Origin: DASUAO01 sp046484625
GTDB lineage: Bacteria; Actinomycetota; Acidimicrobiia; IMCC26256; PALSA-555
Assembly: GCA_046484625.1 (NCBI GenBank)
Contig: JAWOIO010000032.1
Coordinates: 1-7,048, forward strand
Length of the DNA: 7,048 bases
Direction of reading: 5' to 3'
In this document: positions 6,598 through 7,048 of the stretch, piece by piece
Position numbering within the stretch: position 1 is the stretch's first letter
Layout: each line of letters starts with the position of its first letter
Program-made: the position numbers and the translations under genes
Notes under the pieces: model-generated
Seen by the model: only the letters and a program-made list of their open reading frames with translations
Told to the model about the DNA's origin: nothing
The model's database searches: none

Positions 6598-6618
6598 GGC
6601 CGGTTGCATCACTGGCTC
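6584..6618 (+). repeat. Imperfect ~35-base repeat, copy 1
   Basis: It aligns with 6726-6759. The core CCGGTTGC-NN-CACTGGCTC (6600-6618) matches in 17 of 19 positions, and the flank starting CTGCTGTTG keeps partial similarity to CAGCAGTTG with a one-base gap. The copies are direct, with cores 141 bases apart. Function is unknown; it overlaps the leader hairpin of paralogue B. Confidence 0.5.
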
Positions 6619-6725
6619 CCCGTGTCCCTTGATGCCCAGATGGGGATCCACGGTTCATCGCCTCCGGAGGTTTCGCAAAAAACCATCCGCGGGTGGGTGC
6701 TTGACCGGTCGAACGGCAATGCGTA

Positions 6726-6759
6726 CAGCAGTTGACTCGACCGGTTGCGCCACTGGCTC
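6726..6759 (+). repeat. Imperfect ~35-base repeat, copy 2
   Basis: Partner of 6584-6618. It contains TTGACT at 6732-6737, which resembles a -35 box, but no acceptable -10 box stands 16-18 bases downstream on the plus strand. It may be a duplicated binding site in the divergent region. Confidence 0.45.
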
Positions 6760-6953
6760 GGCATGTTCCAAGCGCCCACATTGCGGAACACGCGTCATTG
6801 CCTTCGAGTCGCCACGGCACTCGGCCGAGGTTCAAGGGCCAATGTACGGAACTGAGGCGCGCGTCGCTGTCGGCTTGGCCACACCAAGTCGGAGGGCGTC
6901 GTCGCGACCGTGATGGGCAACTTCCGCCACACGCGGCCCACGAGGGTGCAGGT

Positions 6954-6959
6954 TAGGCT
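6954..6959 (+). promoter_or_regulatory. Candidate -10 box of a leaderless transcript
   Basis: TAGGCT fits the TANNNT pattern of actinobacterial -10 boxes and ends six bases before GTG at 6966, placing the expected transcription start on the G of the start codon. No recognisable -35 box is seen around 6930-6936. The absence of a properly spaced Shine-Dalgarno is consistent with a leaderless mRNA. The base match is real; the function is inferred. Confidence 0.35.
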
Positions 6960-6965
6960 GAGAAG

Positions 6966-7048
6966 GTGCAGGAATCGCGTGGTGCAGGGTCGGGGTACGG
7001 CACGGAGACCAGCGACGGGTCGCGGCTCCGTGTCCTCTTCGTGACGAC
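6966..7048 (+). CDS. Probable glycosyltransferase, N-terminal fragment cut by the window edge
   Basis: GTG at 6966 opens a frame that runs off the window after 27 complete codons: MQESRGAGSGYGTETSDG, then SRLRVLFVT. An in-frame TAG at 6954 shows that GTG is the first possible start. The hydrophobic run RVLFVT after a basic residue is the usual first beta strand of GT4-type glycosyltransferases, and two such genes lie nearby, so a third is the best guess. The polar 20-residue lead before the strand is longer than usual. A near start codon for a shorter protein is not seen before the strand. Only the first strand is visible, so a response regulator, another Rossmann-like protein or a chance frame remains possible. 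It is divergent from paralogue B. Confidence 0.5.
   Translation, partial: MQESRGAGSGYGTETSDGSRLRVLFVT

Larger units (their letters stand above)
6554..6965. other. Divergent non-coding region between paralogue B and the right-hand glycosyltransferase
   Basis: About 410 bases with no convincing gene on either strand. The frame of paralogue B stays open upstream to 6835, but its translation (Cys-, Trp- and Arg-rich) has no family features. The region contains a hairpin and TTGCATC motifs (6575-6610), two imperfect ~35-base repeats, a perfect palindrome CCTCCGGAGG at 6661-6670, an A6 run at 6677-6682 beside the near-palindrome CCATCCGCGGGTGG, and a palindrome CTCGGCCGAG at 6820-6829. It should hold the promoters for both divergent genes. 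I find no convincing -35/-10 pair for paralogue B. Confidence 0.6.

Noticed and set aside
6563..6680. Riboswitch (c-di-GMP class I or cobalamin type) in the leader of paralogue B
   Set aside because: Some short resemblances exist (GCCAGTG, a CCTCCGG stem), but the conserved cores of those classes are not present in order; a covariance-model search would settle it.
6671..6698. Intrinsic terminator on the minus strand ending in T6 (complement of 6677-6682)
   Set aside because: The preceding near-palindrome CCACCCGCGGATGG has a mismatch and too small a loop for a convincing stem.
6732..6760. Sigma-70-like plus-strand promoter from TTGACT at 6732
   Set aside because: The region 16-18 bases downstream is GC-rich with no TANNNT-like hexamer.
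6554..6835. N-terminal extension of paralogue B (779-aa form)
   Set aside because: It would place about 94 uncharacteristic residues before the signal peptide and would make the leader hairpin and repeats coding.

Overview
The window is GC-rich, uses TTG and GTG starts freely, has short intergenic gaps and encodes lipoproteins with a lipobox cysteine. This suits a high-GC bacterium, most plausibly an actinobacterium, although no marker gene fixes the taxon. No RNA gene, CRISPR array, transposase or integrase is visible. The content is a fragment of a cell-surface polysaccharide locus: three glycosyltransferases (one cut by the right edge) and two paralogous exported lipoproteins.

Layout, left to right. 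(1) 24-2083, + strand: lipoprotein paralogue A, with a lipobox signal peptide, a DUF1349-like concanavalin-A-like module, a Pro-rich linker, then DUF4874 and DUF4832. It is split into two frames by a -1 shift at a run of seven C at 809-815. Undoing the shift gives 686 aa, against 685 aa for the intact paralogue B. (2) 2098-2135: a perfect 17-bp hairpin between convergent genes. (3) 2103-3236 and 3233-4387, - strand: two GT4-type glycosyltransferases overlapping by ATGA. (4) 4388-4495: a 108-base gap holding a long bulged hairpin just after the stop of B and a perfect 10-bp inverted repeat touching the Shine-Dalgarno of the first glycosyltransferase. (5) 4496-6553, - strand: intact paralogue B. 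(6) 6554-6965: a non-coding divergent region with a hairpin, a repeated TTGCATC motif and a duplicated ~35-base segment. (7) 6966 to the edge, + strand: the first 27 complete codons of a probable third glycosyltransferase, possibly leaderless.

How the genes may work together (inference): the cytoplasmic glycosyltransferases would assemble a glycan from activated sugars, and the two membrane-anchored lipoproteins would bind or process it outside the cell. The DUF4874/DUF4832 unit has no activity that I can state with confidence. The most interesting signals are the poly-C tract, which could switch paralogue A on and off or be a sequencing error, and the inverted repeats at the control points of the cluster.
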